This document shows, piece after piece, positions 49,111 to 61,639 of a stretch of 64,000 nucleotides of DNA; position 1 is the first letter of the stretch; every line of letters starts with the position of its first letter. The translations under genes and the position numbers were made by a program. Source of the DNA: Erythrobasidium yunnanense (Eukaryota; Basidiomycota; Cystobasidiomycetes; Erythrobasidiales; Erythrobasidiaceae); assembly GCA_001600175.1 (NCBI GenBank), contig BCJC01000006.1:883968-947967 (forward strand), read 5' to 3'. Below the pieces are notes generated by a model, which worked only from the letters and a program-made list of their open reading frames with translations, ran no database searches and was not told where the DNA came from.

Positions 49111-50196
49111 ATGCCGCCCCGAAAACGCAGTCATAAGATTCAAGGGTAGGTGACCGGCCTTTCGTCGACAGACCACTTAGATGCATTTACTAAGTCTTAT
49201 TCTTGATCTCATCGCAGATTGCGCGAAACTAAAGGACCTGTGACTCGATCGCAGAAGGCTGCCTTCAAGCTACAAGAAGCTCAAAATCGATGCAATCTCG
49301 CAAGTACCGCTGCGGCACATGAAACTCAACTGGCTGAGCGTCGAAGGAAGAGTCGAGCGGTCCGAAAGATAGCGGGCAAGCAAGAGGCTGCGCCTCAAGT
49401 TACAGAAGCTGCTGCTCGATTTCCAACTTTTACCTGCAAAGGCAAGAAACGAAAACTTCCAGATACTCCTGATGCATATGTCGAGCAGCCGTCCCGCTTA
49501 AGACAAAGGCTTCAAAGTCCGGCTACTTCAGAAGAAAGAGCTTGCCGCATTGAGCTGGAACTCATCATCTCTCGGCATAGAGGTCCGCCCGCTCCATCTT
49601 CACCTTCTTCCTCTTTCTCCTTCTTCCCCATCCCTCCACCCATTCATCGTACTCTGATGCCCCCGGAGGCAGACGAAGAAATTGAAGAAATCGCGACTGA
49701 CGCGGTACGAGCCGAGCGTACAGCTGTCGAAACCCCATCACTCGGCGTAGACGCCATCATTCGCAACTATCGAATGGTCCTGGACTTCGAGGGGGACGTT
49801 CGAGCCAGAATGGGCTTCAATGCCCGAGCTCTAGCAGGATTTGAGCATACGCGGAGAACAGAGTTTGCGTATGTTACTCAGGCTATAGAACAGGAAGCTG
49901 CAGAGGAAGAGAGAAGAAGGCCGGTTCGGCCCCTCGCAAATATTGCACGCCCTGCCTTGAACGATCCTGGGACGAATATCAAACACGCTTTGAGCAATGC
50001 TCGAGCGATCGCTGCATTCATTGCAGCTCTGAACCGCAACAGTAACCCTGAGCAGCGAACTCGCAATGCGATGGGAATGAAGCGCTTACAAACGCGTCTG
50101 TGTGACGCCCTAGCAACGCTGGCCGCAGCTCTCGACCATGCTCACCTCTCGGAGTTGGTAGCGCACGAAGCCGACACTAGAAGTACAGCATCCTGA
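49111..50196 (+). CDS. Unrecognised basic, probably nuclear protein
   Basis: Two exons (49111-49145, 49218-50196) give 337 residues. It starts MPPRKRSHKIQG and continues LRETKGPVTRSQKAAFKLQE. Basic clusters (ERRRKSRAVRKIAGK, KGKKRKLPDTPD) look like nuclear localisation signals. A Pro/Ser linker follows, then a helical C-terminal half (NYRMVLDFEGDVRARMGFNA, EHTRRTEFAYVTQAIEQEAA, RAIAAFIAALNRNS, RLCDALATLAAALDHAH). No catalytic motif or known family. An alternative donor at about 50184 could splice it onward to an acceptor at 50301-50302 and replace the last residues. Confidence 0.55.
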
Positions 50197-50261
50197 AGGC
50201 TGTGCTCATCGAATGTTGAAGACCATCTGCCCTCCTTGCCGACATACCATCCAGGCTAGAC

Positions 50262-50936
50262 ATGTCTGAAGCGCCGCAACGCTTGTGATCGTCCTCCAAC
50301 AGCTCTCGACGAAGCAGTCAGCAATCAGCTAGCGCTACGAGCCCGCCGTCAGCCCGACCGAAACCGCAAGCGACGTCCCCAATCCCTCTCGGAGCCTGGC
50401 GCTTCAAGCCAGGTATTCAACCCGAATATAAGGATGGTCTCTGCGTGGTAATATACAGTCAATGGACGGCCAGCGACATCACTTCTGCCAAAAAGGAGGA
50501 ACATAGGGACGACTTGATCCATCTATGGCGCGCTCGCAACCTCATCCCAGGACAGTGGTTTATAGCCAGCATGATCTCTTACGAGATGTTTGAGAAGAGC
50601 GGGGCTCTACCGGCCGAAAGTGGCCATCAGATTGCAGAGAAAACAGAGGATGGAAAGATCAGATCCCTCTTATCGAAGGATAGGTTTGAGATAGTCAAAG
50701 ACCCGGCCATCGTCAAACTTAATTTGGGGAATGGTAAGCAGAAGAATGAGAAGGGCCGGACTGTAATTCTAGACGTCTATCCCCTGTGGATTTGGACTCG
50801 CTCAAAGGGCAGATATATCGAGCAGGGACAGAGACCAAAGCTGGAGCCAGTAAGGAGAAGACGTAGAAGTTCGACAAAAGCACCACAAGCTTCTTTCGGA
50901 TGGGTAACAGGGCTATTTGGCCAGCGAAAGTAAGAG
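50262..50936 (+). CDS. Unrecognised protein with an early in-frame TGA
   Basis: From about 50303 to the stop near 50934 the frame is open and looks coding: SPIPLGAWRFKPGIQPEYKD, GLCVVIYSQWTASDITSAKK, LIHLWRARNLIPGQWFIASM, KIRSLLSKDRFEIVKDPAIV, RTVILDVYPLWIWTRSKGRY and a basic tail RRRRRSSTKAP. The nearest in-frame ATG (50262, MSEAPQRL) is separated from it by TGA at 50286-50288. An 18-base GT...CAACAG segment (50285-50302) covers that stop but is far shorter than the other introns here. A missing upstream exon spliced to the CAACAG acceptor is the simplest explanation. No family recognised. Confidence 0.4.
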
Positions 50937-51234
50937 CCGGGATTATCCGAGAAGTCGATGGACTAGGGTATTAGCAGTTGAGGGCTTGTGACCATCGCTC
51001 TGGATGCTCTGCGCAATAGAATTCAGCTCAGCAGCATAATCAGCGCTCAGTCCAGACAGCTTTGTAGTACTCTTCTTTATACCATTTTGCAAGCATCTGA
51101 CATGGACAGTACCGCCGAAGGGCGCTGTCATTGCTCTACTACATCCACCTAGGACGACTTCTGCGCTCCTCTTCTCAGGGGTTCCCGCTCCTCTGACTTC
51201 TTTGAGGAACCCTTATCTCCTCCGGCTCCGCAAC
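50937..51234. other. Short convergent spacer
   Basis: About 300 bases between converging stops. Nothing supported. Confidence 0.4.
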
Positions 51235-52332
51235 TTAGATCTTTCCAGCCTTGACGAGGCCTTCGATATCAGCAACAGCCTGGTCGAGGACCTGCTTCTG
51301 GGTTTTAGGGTCTTTGAGAGAAGCTAGGACCTTCTCTTGAACTGATTTGACGAGGTCTGCCTGTTCTGATTCTCGCTGTTGGGCCTCGAAGCGGACCCAC
51401 GAGTCGAGTGTCGTCTTGATCTCGGATGCGAGCGAGGATTTCTGCTTGGCGACGAATGTCTCGTGCTCCAATGAGGCGGTTTCCTGAAAGCGACACAAGC
51501 GATTAGAGCCGGGTCCACGGTAGGAAGTTGGAGGAAAACAGTAGGAGGAAAACATACCTTGGAAAGAGCAAACATGGACTCGGTGATGCCGACGACATCC
51601 TTCATCTCGCCAACGGTGTCGATACGGGCTTTGACGGCCTCTGTGTGCGACTTGCGGGACGAGTTGAGGATATCTTTGAAGCGCTGTAAAGGGGCACAAA
51701 TGTCAACAAGCGATATGTGTATGTATGATGAGATGAACCCACCTGAATCTGGCCCTCAGCCCATTCCGAGTATGGTGCTCTGAGCAGAGTAGCGAGGTAT
51801 GCGATGAGGATGGTGAAAGATGCGCCCACGACTGCGAGACAGAGCCATGGCATTAGTTGATACTCCAGTACATATCTTAACCAAAAGAAAGTCCAGCTCA
51901 CCGACTGCGAACGAGTAGAGGCGCCCAAGAATCAGCGAATCCGCTTCCAAAGGCAGGACCGTCGAGAGAAGTTACTCACTCTCTTCATTGACGACGAAGA
52001 GCTCCTTTGAGATTACGAGAGCCGCTACCGATGTACCGAGGACGATGCTTCCAGTCTTTGAGACGAGAGAATTGCCTGGGACGGCGCTGATGAGCGACGA
52101 AGCTCGAGACTTTGGGTCTTCGCGGGCAGGCGCGGTGGACGCATAGCGGGAGCTGCACAGGCCATAACATCCATAATCACATCAGCTACCTCTTGTACTT
52201 TTTGCTGCTTTCTTTCGCTGTCTTCGGGGCTAGCTGGCTCGCTGCTCACCTCGAAGGGCGCAAGGCTGCGACTGCAGCAGAGCGAGCGAGCGGGCGCGCA
52301 GCAGCTGAACTTCGCAGAGCCATCATCGACAT
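51235..52332 (-). CDS. ATP4: Mitochondrial ATP synthase subunit 4 (subunit b)
   Basis: Peripheral-stalk subunit of F1Fo ATP synthase, inner mitochondrial membrane. Start ATG at 52332: MSMMALRSSAAARPLARSA is a typical Arg/Ala/Ser presequence, spliced to SSRYASTAPAREDPKSRAS. The membrane part reads TGSIVLGTSVAALVISKELF and ASFTILIAYLATLLRAPYSE. The long helical stalk follows (RFKDILNSSRKSHTEAVKAR, FVAKQKSSLASEIKTTLDSW, QADLVKSVQEKVLASLKDPK) and ends VADIEGLVKAGKI. At least five exons with introns of 50-90 nt. Together with ATP1 at 35-38 kb, two subunits of one complex are present, but they are not adjacent and not an operon. Confidence 0.92.
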
Positions 52333-52627
52333 GCTGGGAGATATCCGACGTGTACAAAGTTGCGAAAGCAAACGTCGAAAACGGTCAAAGCAAAAGACGA
52401 CTGCTAAGGCGGGAAAAGCTAGGCAAGCAGATACAGGAAGGGAGAGCTTGCGGGAAGAGCGATGTACCGTGAGCACTCTATCTGTGTCTGCTGTATTCAA
52501 TGCACTTTGGACACGCAGAATGCATGCGAGACTGCTTCTCCTAATTCTCTATGATACGGAAAATGGCCTCTAAGAATCGTCTATATACTGATATTCTAGC
52601 ACGTCGCATCATCTACTACTTCTCTAT
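52333..52627. other. Short same-strand spacer
   Basis: About 295 bases between the ATP4 start and the stop of the NAPE-PLD-like gene. Nothing beyond promoter and 3' UTR can be supported. Confidence 0.35.
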
Positions 52628-54181
52628 TCAGGCCTGCAGCGTCCTCCCCACCGGAACGACCACAAAGTCATCCTCCTTCACATCCAGTCGCTTCATCTGT
52701 TTCTTTAGTTCTTTCGGCGGGTCATCATACCTCTCATCACTCATGATCCACGTAGAGTGATGTACTGCTATACTCTTCTGTACGCCCAAGTCGCGGTGTA
52801 TCCGCACAGAGCCCTCGGGATCGGTATGCACTGTTGACATGATCCAGCGAGGATCGTAGGACCCGATAGGCAGGAGAGCGAGTGTAATAGGCGCGTGCAT
52901 ACTTCCGATGGCTTGGAAGAGGTCTGGAACCCATCTGTCAATGACCGGAAGTAGGGAGACCATACCTGTCTTACCTTGAGAATACCCTGTATCGCCGCAG
53001 TGATAGAAGCTCTTCCCCGTTGATGGGCTCTTGACGACAAAGCCACACCACAGCGACTGATTTGCGCCCCATGGCGTTCTTCCCGACCAATGCTGTGCGG
53101 GCGTGCAGTGAATTTCCAGATCGTTCCCAGCAATTGACATCAGGCTCGACAGGGAGTCGCTCTGCCACCAATCCATCTCTTGAATATTCGTTACGCCTCT
53201 TTTGATGAACCAGCTCGCCAGACCTAGCGGGATGATCCACAGTGCTGTATTGCCCAACGCTTTTACGACATTCTCGTCTAGATGGTCGAAATGATCGTGC
53301 GAGAGAAGGACGACGTCTACTATATCTTGTTGAAGCAGCTCAGAGAGGGAACAAGGCGTATCGCGAAGCCGAGGTGATGCGAAGATGCTGTCGATCGTCT
53401 TGTCGCCAAAGACTGGGTCAGTAAGGAAGGTGACGCCTTGCATCTGTACGAGACACGTAGATTGCCCAAACCATGTAACAGTGATCTTGTCTTCATCTGC
53501 GGTATTGGCGATTGGCGCTTGTATCCGGGAATCATCGAGCTTTTCCCATTCTTCTTCGCTTGTATTCCCGCTTTGAGGAACTGATTGTGCTGCTACCGGA
53601 TCTCGCTCACGCTCTTTACCTTTCCTACTCGCTTTCCGTAACTTCGGCCAGTCCATAGGCTCTATAGGCAGATTCGCATCCAGTTCTGCTCGGTCTGCAG
53701 TCCCTCCGTTCCAGAACAGCTGGCCTGACAGAGGTCGCCATATTAATTGATGGAACAGGAACTCGTGGACCCCTTGTTCTCTGTATTCGAAGGTGACATT
53801 CATATATCGACCTGAGCAGAGCCAATGCTCATTAGCTTGGACTGCTCATCTGCAGGGAGAAGACGCGCGCTACCTGTAAATACATCTCTCAAGGACCCAT
53901 ATCGTGCGCGTATAGCTTCGGCGACTGATTCAAAGAGGGTTTCTTGGCCCTGACTTGATGCAAGAAAGGCTTTCCATAGCTTGTTTCGTTTCCGAAGGTG
54001 CCAGTGGGTGTATGTAGTGACATAGGTGTACCAGGCGAGGCTGTAGAATACTCAGCGCGAGCTCTTGAGGTCCTTCAAGACGTTCTCACGGTAATGCGAT
54101 GGCTCCAATACCAATATATTTTATCAGATTTGACGATGAGGATGTTGATAGGGCATGATGATGTGATGTAGAGGGTATCAT
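52628..54181 (-). CDS. N-acyl-phosphatidylethanolamine phospholipase D-like metallo-hydrolase (NAPE-PLD/Fmp30)
   Basis: Metallo-beta-lactamase-fold enzyme that cleaves N-acyl-PE to N-acylethanolamine and phosphatidate. In yeast the relative Fmp30 is a mitochondrial inner-membrane protein affecting cardiolipin. Three exons. MIPSTSHHHALSTSSSS, then NLIKYIGIGAIALPLAWYTY as an N-terminal membrane anchor, then SLRDVFTGRYMNVTFEYREQ. The catalytic half has VTWFGQSTCLVQMQGVTFLT, DPVFGDKT, the metal motif LLSHDHFDHLDE, HCTPAQHWSGRTPWGANQSL, FYHCGDTGYS and SIAVHHSTW. It ends VVVPVGRTLQA. All metal ligands expected of the family (H-x-D-H..H, later His, Asp, His) are visible. Divergent from HELLS with 154 bases between ATGs. 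Confidence 0.9.
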
Positions 54182-54335
54182 TGCTTGTGCAGCATCAGGT
54201 CAGTCTTGTGTTAGCCAGTCAGTCAGTGAACCGATACGAACGAAGCCAAAGAGCGTTTGTTCAGCTTGCTTTCAGACAAATCCGACAACTCCTCAATCTT
54301 CAGAGCTTTGACTACTTGATTGTATAGACCACGCC
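54182..54335. promoter_or_regulatory. 154-bp divergent promoter (NAPE-PLD-like / HELLS)
   Basis: The complete interval between the two start codons. It contains CAGTCAGTCAGTG near 54220 and no TATA box, as expected of a short bidirectional promoter. Confidence 0.45.
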
Positions 54336-57797
<3,462 letters not shown>

Positions 57798-57929
57798 TTG
57801 TATGCATACTAGATATAACTTGGATACATTGCTCTCAACTGTTATAATAGTAGGCGCGATGTCTGACGCGTAGAATAGAATGACGAGTTGCAGTGAGCTA
57901 GATGACCGCACGATGTTACATGATTAACC
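57798..57929. other. 3' spacer of HELLS
   Basis: About 130 AT-rich bases between the HELLS stop and the left edge of the palindrome array; probably the 3' UTR. Confidence 0.4.
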
Positions 57930-58200
57930 GCCGAAATCGACTTCATCCTCAGCCTATAGAACCCTATCGCGGCGATAGCCGTTTATTTTGGTTGAAAGCA
58001 GCACGATTTCTGAATTTGCTGTTCTGAAATCGTCTTCACTGGCAAGTCCAGACCCGCTATCGCGGCGATAGCCGCTTATTGATGCTGCTTATGGAGTATT
58101 TCTACTGAAAACTTCAGAAACGGCTTTCAGCTTGGTTGAAATAGGCCGCTATCGCGGCGATAAACGCTTATTCATGTTGATTGCGAAGGACTTCTACTGA
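57930..58200 (-). repeat. Reverse-oriented half of the palindrome array (three units)
   Basis: The flank of the first unit (TGAAAGCAGCACGATTTCTG ... CTGAAATCG) is the diverged reverse complement of the flank in the right half (CGATTTCAGC ... CAGAAATCG ... GCTTTCAGCA). This shows true inversion, which the palindromic core alone could not. Confidence 0.8.
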
Positions 58201-58254
58201 ATCTGCAGACACGGCTTTTCTTGCGCTCCGGAGGTCGATTTCAGCATTGATCAG

Positions 58255-59267
58255 GCAGACATTATAAAGCCTTCAGCATAATGAACGGCTATCGCCGCGA
58301 TAGCGGTTCTGTCATTAAGAATGAAGTCGATTTCAGCATTAGAAACCCCTCAAGTTTCAGCACGACTCTGAAATTGAATCCAGACTGGACATGCAGAGTA
58401 GTTCTAGTCTGAACCTGGACTGATTCGGCGCCTCTGCTCTGAACAGTCCTGTTCTATGATGTGTTCTTGGCGCGACTGGATTTCAGGGGCTGAGAGGGGT
58501 TAGGGGTTCCAGGGTGTCCTGAAGAGGTGTATGAACGCGGCTGAAAATGAAATCTATAAGCTATTCATGATTAGCTAGCGGCTATCGCCGCAAATCATAG
58601 GTTTAAAGCATGTTTCAATGCTTTTTGGAGCCTGTACTTGCGTTGTTTCAGATTTGTCTGCCAAACTTTGAAATCACGTGATCCGGATTAGGGGTTAGTG
58701 CAGCGATAGCTGCTTGTATAATCCTAATCAATTCAGCACTGTCTACAGTAGAACTCCTATTCGCGATAGCGGTCTGCCGCAAAACACCTGAAAGAACGAT
58801 TTCGGCGATCCCCTCTAAAGTCGAATTCAGCATGGATCAGGCAGAAATCGTTCAGCTTTCAGCATAACAAAGCTTTCAGCATAGTGAACGGCTATCGCCG
58901 CGATAGCGGTTCATTTCACTCAATCCGAAGTCGATTTCAGCATTGGTCAGGCAGAAATTATATAGCTTTCAGCATAATGAACGGCTATCGCCGCGATAGC
59001 GGTTCTGTCGCCTATTCCAGAAATCGATTTCAGCTTTGCAATGCAAAGTCGAATTCAGCACTGTTCAGCCAGAAATCGACCAACTCTCAATCGACAATGA
59101 ACGGCTACCGCCGCGATAGCGGTATGCCTCAGTCAGCTAAAGAACGATTTCAGATCCGTCCCAGAAGAAGTTGTTCAAGGACAGGTTACAATAAACGGCT
59201 ATCGCCGCGATAGCGGTTTGTTTCATTCAATCCGAAGTCGATTTCAGCATTGATCAGCCAGGAATCG
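58255..59267 (+). repeat. Forward-oriented half of the palindrome array (five units plus degenerate copies)
   Basis: Five clear units with the order GATTTCAGCATTG, CAGGCAGAAAT, CTTTCAGCATAATGAACG and core. A weakly related stretch (about 58310-58830) with three decayed cores lies inside. The last unit ends within a few bases of the duplicated HNH-gene fragment. Confidence 0.8.
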
Positions 59268-59545
59268 TGTTCAGTCTAAGCAACCGGTAGATCTGGGTCA
59301 AGAGCTTATACAGCATATCGTCAACGAGCCTGGTCATATCAGCAATCTGAAGGACCTCGCTCTCACTCTCGATGATGGACCGGTCGCAGGGATAGAGATA
59401 CTCTTTGAGTCAAACACTCCAGGCCTTCCATTCGCCTGGTCAAACGGACCAGATGAGCGCAAACGTACCCGCGTCCCTGCCTCTGAAGGTCCGCTCGATC
59501 ACGAAGAACCGCTCCCATCGTCCCAAATTACCAGCCTCAAGGTAC
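59268..59545 (+). pseudogene. Truncated duplicate of exon 2 of the HNH gene
   Basis: The frame reads ELIQHIVNEPGHISNLKDLA and PFAWSNGPDE. It aligns to ELVQLLVNEPIHISNLEELG and SFSWAPGPSED in exon 2 of the neighbouring gene about 505 bases downstream, with the same reading frame and many synonymous changes, so it was once coding. No ATG precedes it: an in-frame TGA lies upstream and the palindrome array abuts it. The HNH-bearing exons are not duplicated. Alternatively it is an extra upstream exon of the HNH gene, with a GTACAT donor at 59542. Confidence 0.6.
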
Positions 59546-60633
59546 ATGGTTGCTTTCTTGCTCCAACGTCAAGTACCTGATTATCGAGTGTCAAGACTTG
59601 ATATATCCCCAATCGACGTTTCCAACAATGTCTTCATGGTATCTTGACGAGCTTGAACGACCAGAAGATTGCATTCTCTCTTTTACAATAGCTTCATACT
59701 AGTCGGGTCCTCGTGTCGACCTTCGCCTAAAGGACTGCAGGATCCCATTTGCTATTCCCATCGCCTTTTGCGAAGGCAGCAGGAACAATACTCTGCGATT
59801 CCTTCATGAGCTTGTCCAATTGCTCGTCAATGAGCCTATCCATATCAGCAATCTGGAAGAACTCGGACAGACTCTGGATGAGGCACCCAGGGCCAAGTCT
59901 GAAGTATGCTTTGCGCCCACACAGCAAGTCACATCGTTTTCCTGGGCGCCCGGGCCAAGCGAAGACACCTTCCCCAATCCCGTTTTTTGCGTCTATAATG
60001 ATGCGCAGCGGTCGAATAACGATCTATACGTAGGACTAATGTATGCACTTTCGGTTACACATGCTGAGCGGTGATGGCTGGCTAGAATAGGTTCTTCCTG
60101 GATATTCTTGCGCGTGATGCGTCTTGCATCGTAAGCGACGCTCATCACGAGGGGTGCCAAGCGGTCCATATAGTGCCAAAAGACCGACATGATGTATGCA
60201 GCCGACCCGCCTCGCTGAGCTATCTGCTGACTCCGTCTCACCCAGATTCTGGAATCTATTCTCGGGGAGCGCGATGCAGATCAGCAGCAGACGCGGCCCT
60301 CCTACGGCATACTTCTCGCATCAAGTCTACACATAGCGTGGGAACGCTTCGAATGGTCATTCTACGCTCATGTACGCGATCTGAGGCAACTGTCTGGAAG
60401 GCGCCTGCTAATCTCCCTGAGTCCAGGGCGAGGATCTCATTGTGCATGTCTTCGGCTCAAGACTCCAAGCAGAGAAGTATCATGGCCGAATCGTCAATCC
60501 CTCTCGCTTCCGTACTTCAGAGATGATTGAAGGACCCGATAGACGTCTGATCACTTGGCACTACAAGCAATGTGTTCGAAAGATGCTAGGAGGCTTCATG
60601 ATGCCAGCAGCAGACACGCCACGGCGGATGTAG
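59546..60633 (+). CDS. HNH-nuclease-family protein (fungal HNH, PF13391-like)
   Basis: Five exons (59546-59638, 59703-60029, 60086-60193, 60246-60371, 60427-60633) give 286 residues; all four introns are phase 0 and 52-64 nt. It starts MVAFLLQRQVPDYRVSRLD. The N-terminal half (VDLRLKDCRIPFAIPIAFCE, ELVQLLVNEPIHISNLEELG) is shared with the upstream fragment. The HNH part has FLDILARDASCIVSDAHHEG, CQAVHIVPKDRHD (C...H-I-V-P core), then YGILLASSLHIAWERFEWSF in the place of the usual LL-LHxxFD-xxF segment, HGEDLIVHVFGSRLQAEKYH, and LITWHYKQCVRKMLGG, the WHxxQCV motif common near the end of fungal HNH proteins. Fungal genomes often carry many such genes; their roles are unknown. Nuclease activity is inference. 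Confidence 0.8.
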
Positions 60634-61024
60634 GAGGATGGAAGGGATGCAGCGTACCGTCCGAGCTTCTTGACGCTCGATCGATAGCGGCACTGTATTA
60701 CGAAGGACAAGCTACGGGTGCTCGTCTGTCCTACTTCGGACAGACTGGAGATCAGCCGTATCGTTAGTGTTCTTCTCGGGCACAGACTGCTAAAAGCAGC
60801 GGCAGTGCCGAAGCAGCAAGACGAGTAGGGAGGATGAAACTTTGTGAAAATTGATGCACTGTGCGGGACAGACACAAGATGATGAACATGGACCAGGCAT
60901 GGAGTCGAGCTAGCACGGGAGCTTGGAGTCATTCATCGACGCTGCTTTCAGCTCTGGCTATACCTTCAGCTATTTTCTTGAGGCACTTGTTGCACCTGTA
61001 CAATAGCAGCATCTGTGTGGTCAG
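60634..61024. other. Spacer of about 390 bases
   Basis: Between converging genes. A 123-codon minus-strand frame (60561-60932) partly overlaps the HNH gene and is treated as spurious. A minus-strand stretch at about 60945-61015 encodes YRCNKCLKKIAEG, which might be a second exon of the small gene to its right. Confidence 0.35.
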
Positions 61025-61219
61025 CTATGGTGGGAGTCGAGCAGAGGATGGATGCATCCACCAGAATATGTAACCCTCTTGGCCCTCAGCGTAGTATGGA
61101 TAGCCTTGCCTGTGCTTCTTGCAGTTTGCACATGTGCTGTACGCAGAGTCTCCCGGAGTTGCAGCGTAACTGTTCTGACCAATACGCACATTCATGCTAG
61201 CAGGTGGCTGGGATGGCAT
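61025..61219 (-). CDS. Small Cys-pair protein of about 64 residues
   Basis: Starts at an ATG preceded by a C/A-rich leader and, 105 bases up, a TATAAAG box. It reads MPSQPPASMNVRIGQNSYAA, STCANCKKHRQGYPYYAEGQ and EGYIFWWMHPSSARLPP. The CANC pair could be half of a zinc ribbon. A downstream minus-strand CNKC pair (about 60990) would be the other half, but I could not find a splice that joins them in frame. No family recognised. Confidence 0.4.
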   Translation of the reverse strand: MPSQPPASMNVRIGQNSYAATPGDSAYSTCANCKKHRQGYPYYAEGQEGYIFWWMHPSSARLPP

Positions 61220-61323
61220 GGCGTTGGTAGTTGGACTTGTTCGTAATGGAGTCGGTCGATCTTTGATCTGTTGCCGCGTATGAGGTGTACAGAGAGCAGA
61301 GGTGAGAGCAGGTGAAGCGCTGG

Positions 61324-61330
61324 CTTTATA
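61324..61330 (-). promoter_or_regulatory. TATA box of the small Cys-pair gene
   Basis: TATAAAG on the minus strand, 105 bases before the ATG at 61219. This is nearly the same spacing as the CHRD-like gene (109 bases), which makes a real promoter and a real transcript more likely. Confidence 0.45.
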
Positions 61331-61639
61331 GCGCGAGCAGTGACGTACTACAAGGGAGTAAAAGTCAGAAGGGGACCTTTCCGCTCAGCGGAGAGAGTAA
61401 TGTAGAAAGGGAAGGAAGGGTAGCAGGTTAGATCGAGCTGCTCGTTTTACAAGCGAGTACGACGATCGTCAGCAGTCTTTGTGAATCTCGTTCTAGATTT
61501 TTATTGAGACGTCGTGGCAGGCGAAACGATATGTGTAGGTATCGATCGACTTGAGGCTAGCCTTTTGTGCAAAGCAGTGTGTTAATCCAACAAGTTCTCC
61601 TTGGGCCGTATATCCGTTACTACTCGGCCTTTCATCAAG
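61331..61639. other. Spacer of about 310 bases
   Basis: Upstream of the small Cys-pair gene and downstream of the Dpb4 stop. Nothing supported. Confidence 0.4.

Larger units (their letters stand above)
57930..59267. repeat. Array of about 93-bp units with a 17-bp perfect palindrome
   Basis: At least eight units share the core GCTATCGCCGCGATAGC (or its complement) plus a flank containing GTCGATTTCAGCATTGATCA, GCAGAAAT and CTTTCAGCATAATGAACG. Core positions: 57964-57978, 58057-58071 and 58149-58162 (reverse orientation, followed by a CCGTTTATT-like flank); 58289-58303, 58892-58906, 58985-58999, 59105-59119 (one mismatch) and 59199-59213 (forward). Degenerate cores occur near 58578, 58701 and 58761. 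Five cores match the full 17-bp palindrome exactly. Spacing between neighbours is 93, 92, 140, 93, 120 and 94 bp apart from one gap of about 600 bp. Flanks differ far more than cores, so the core looks constrained or recently copied. No coding function is supported. Confidence 0.9.

Noticed and set aside
57930-59267. CRISPR-like array of regularly spaced palindromic repeats
   Set aside because: The organism is a eukaryote, there are no cas genes, the flanks between cores are related to each other rather than unique spacers, and spacing is about 93 bp with orientation change.
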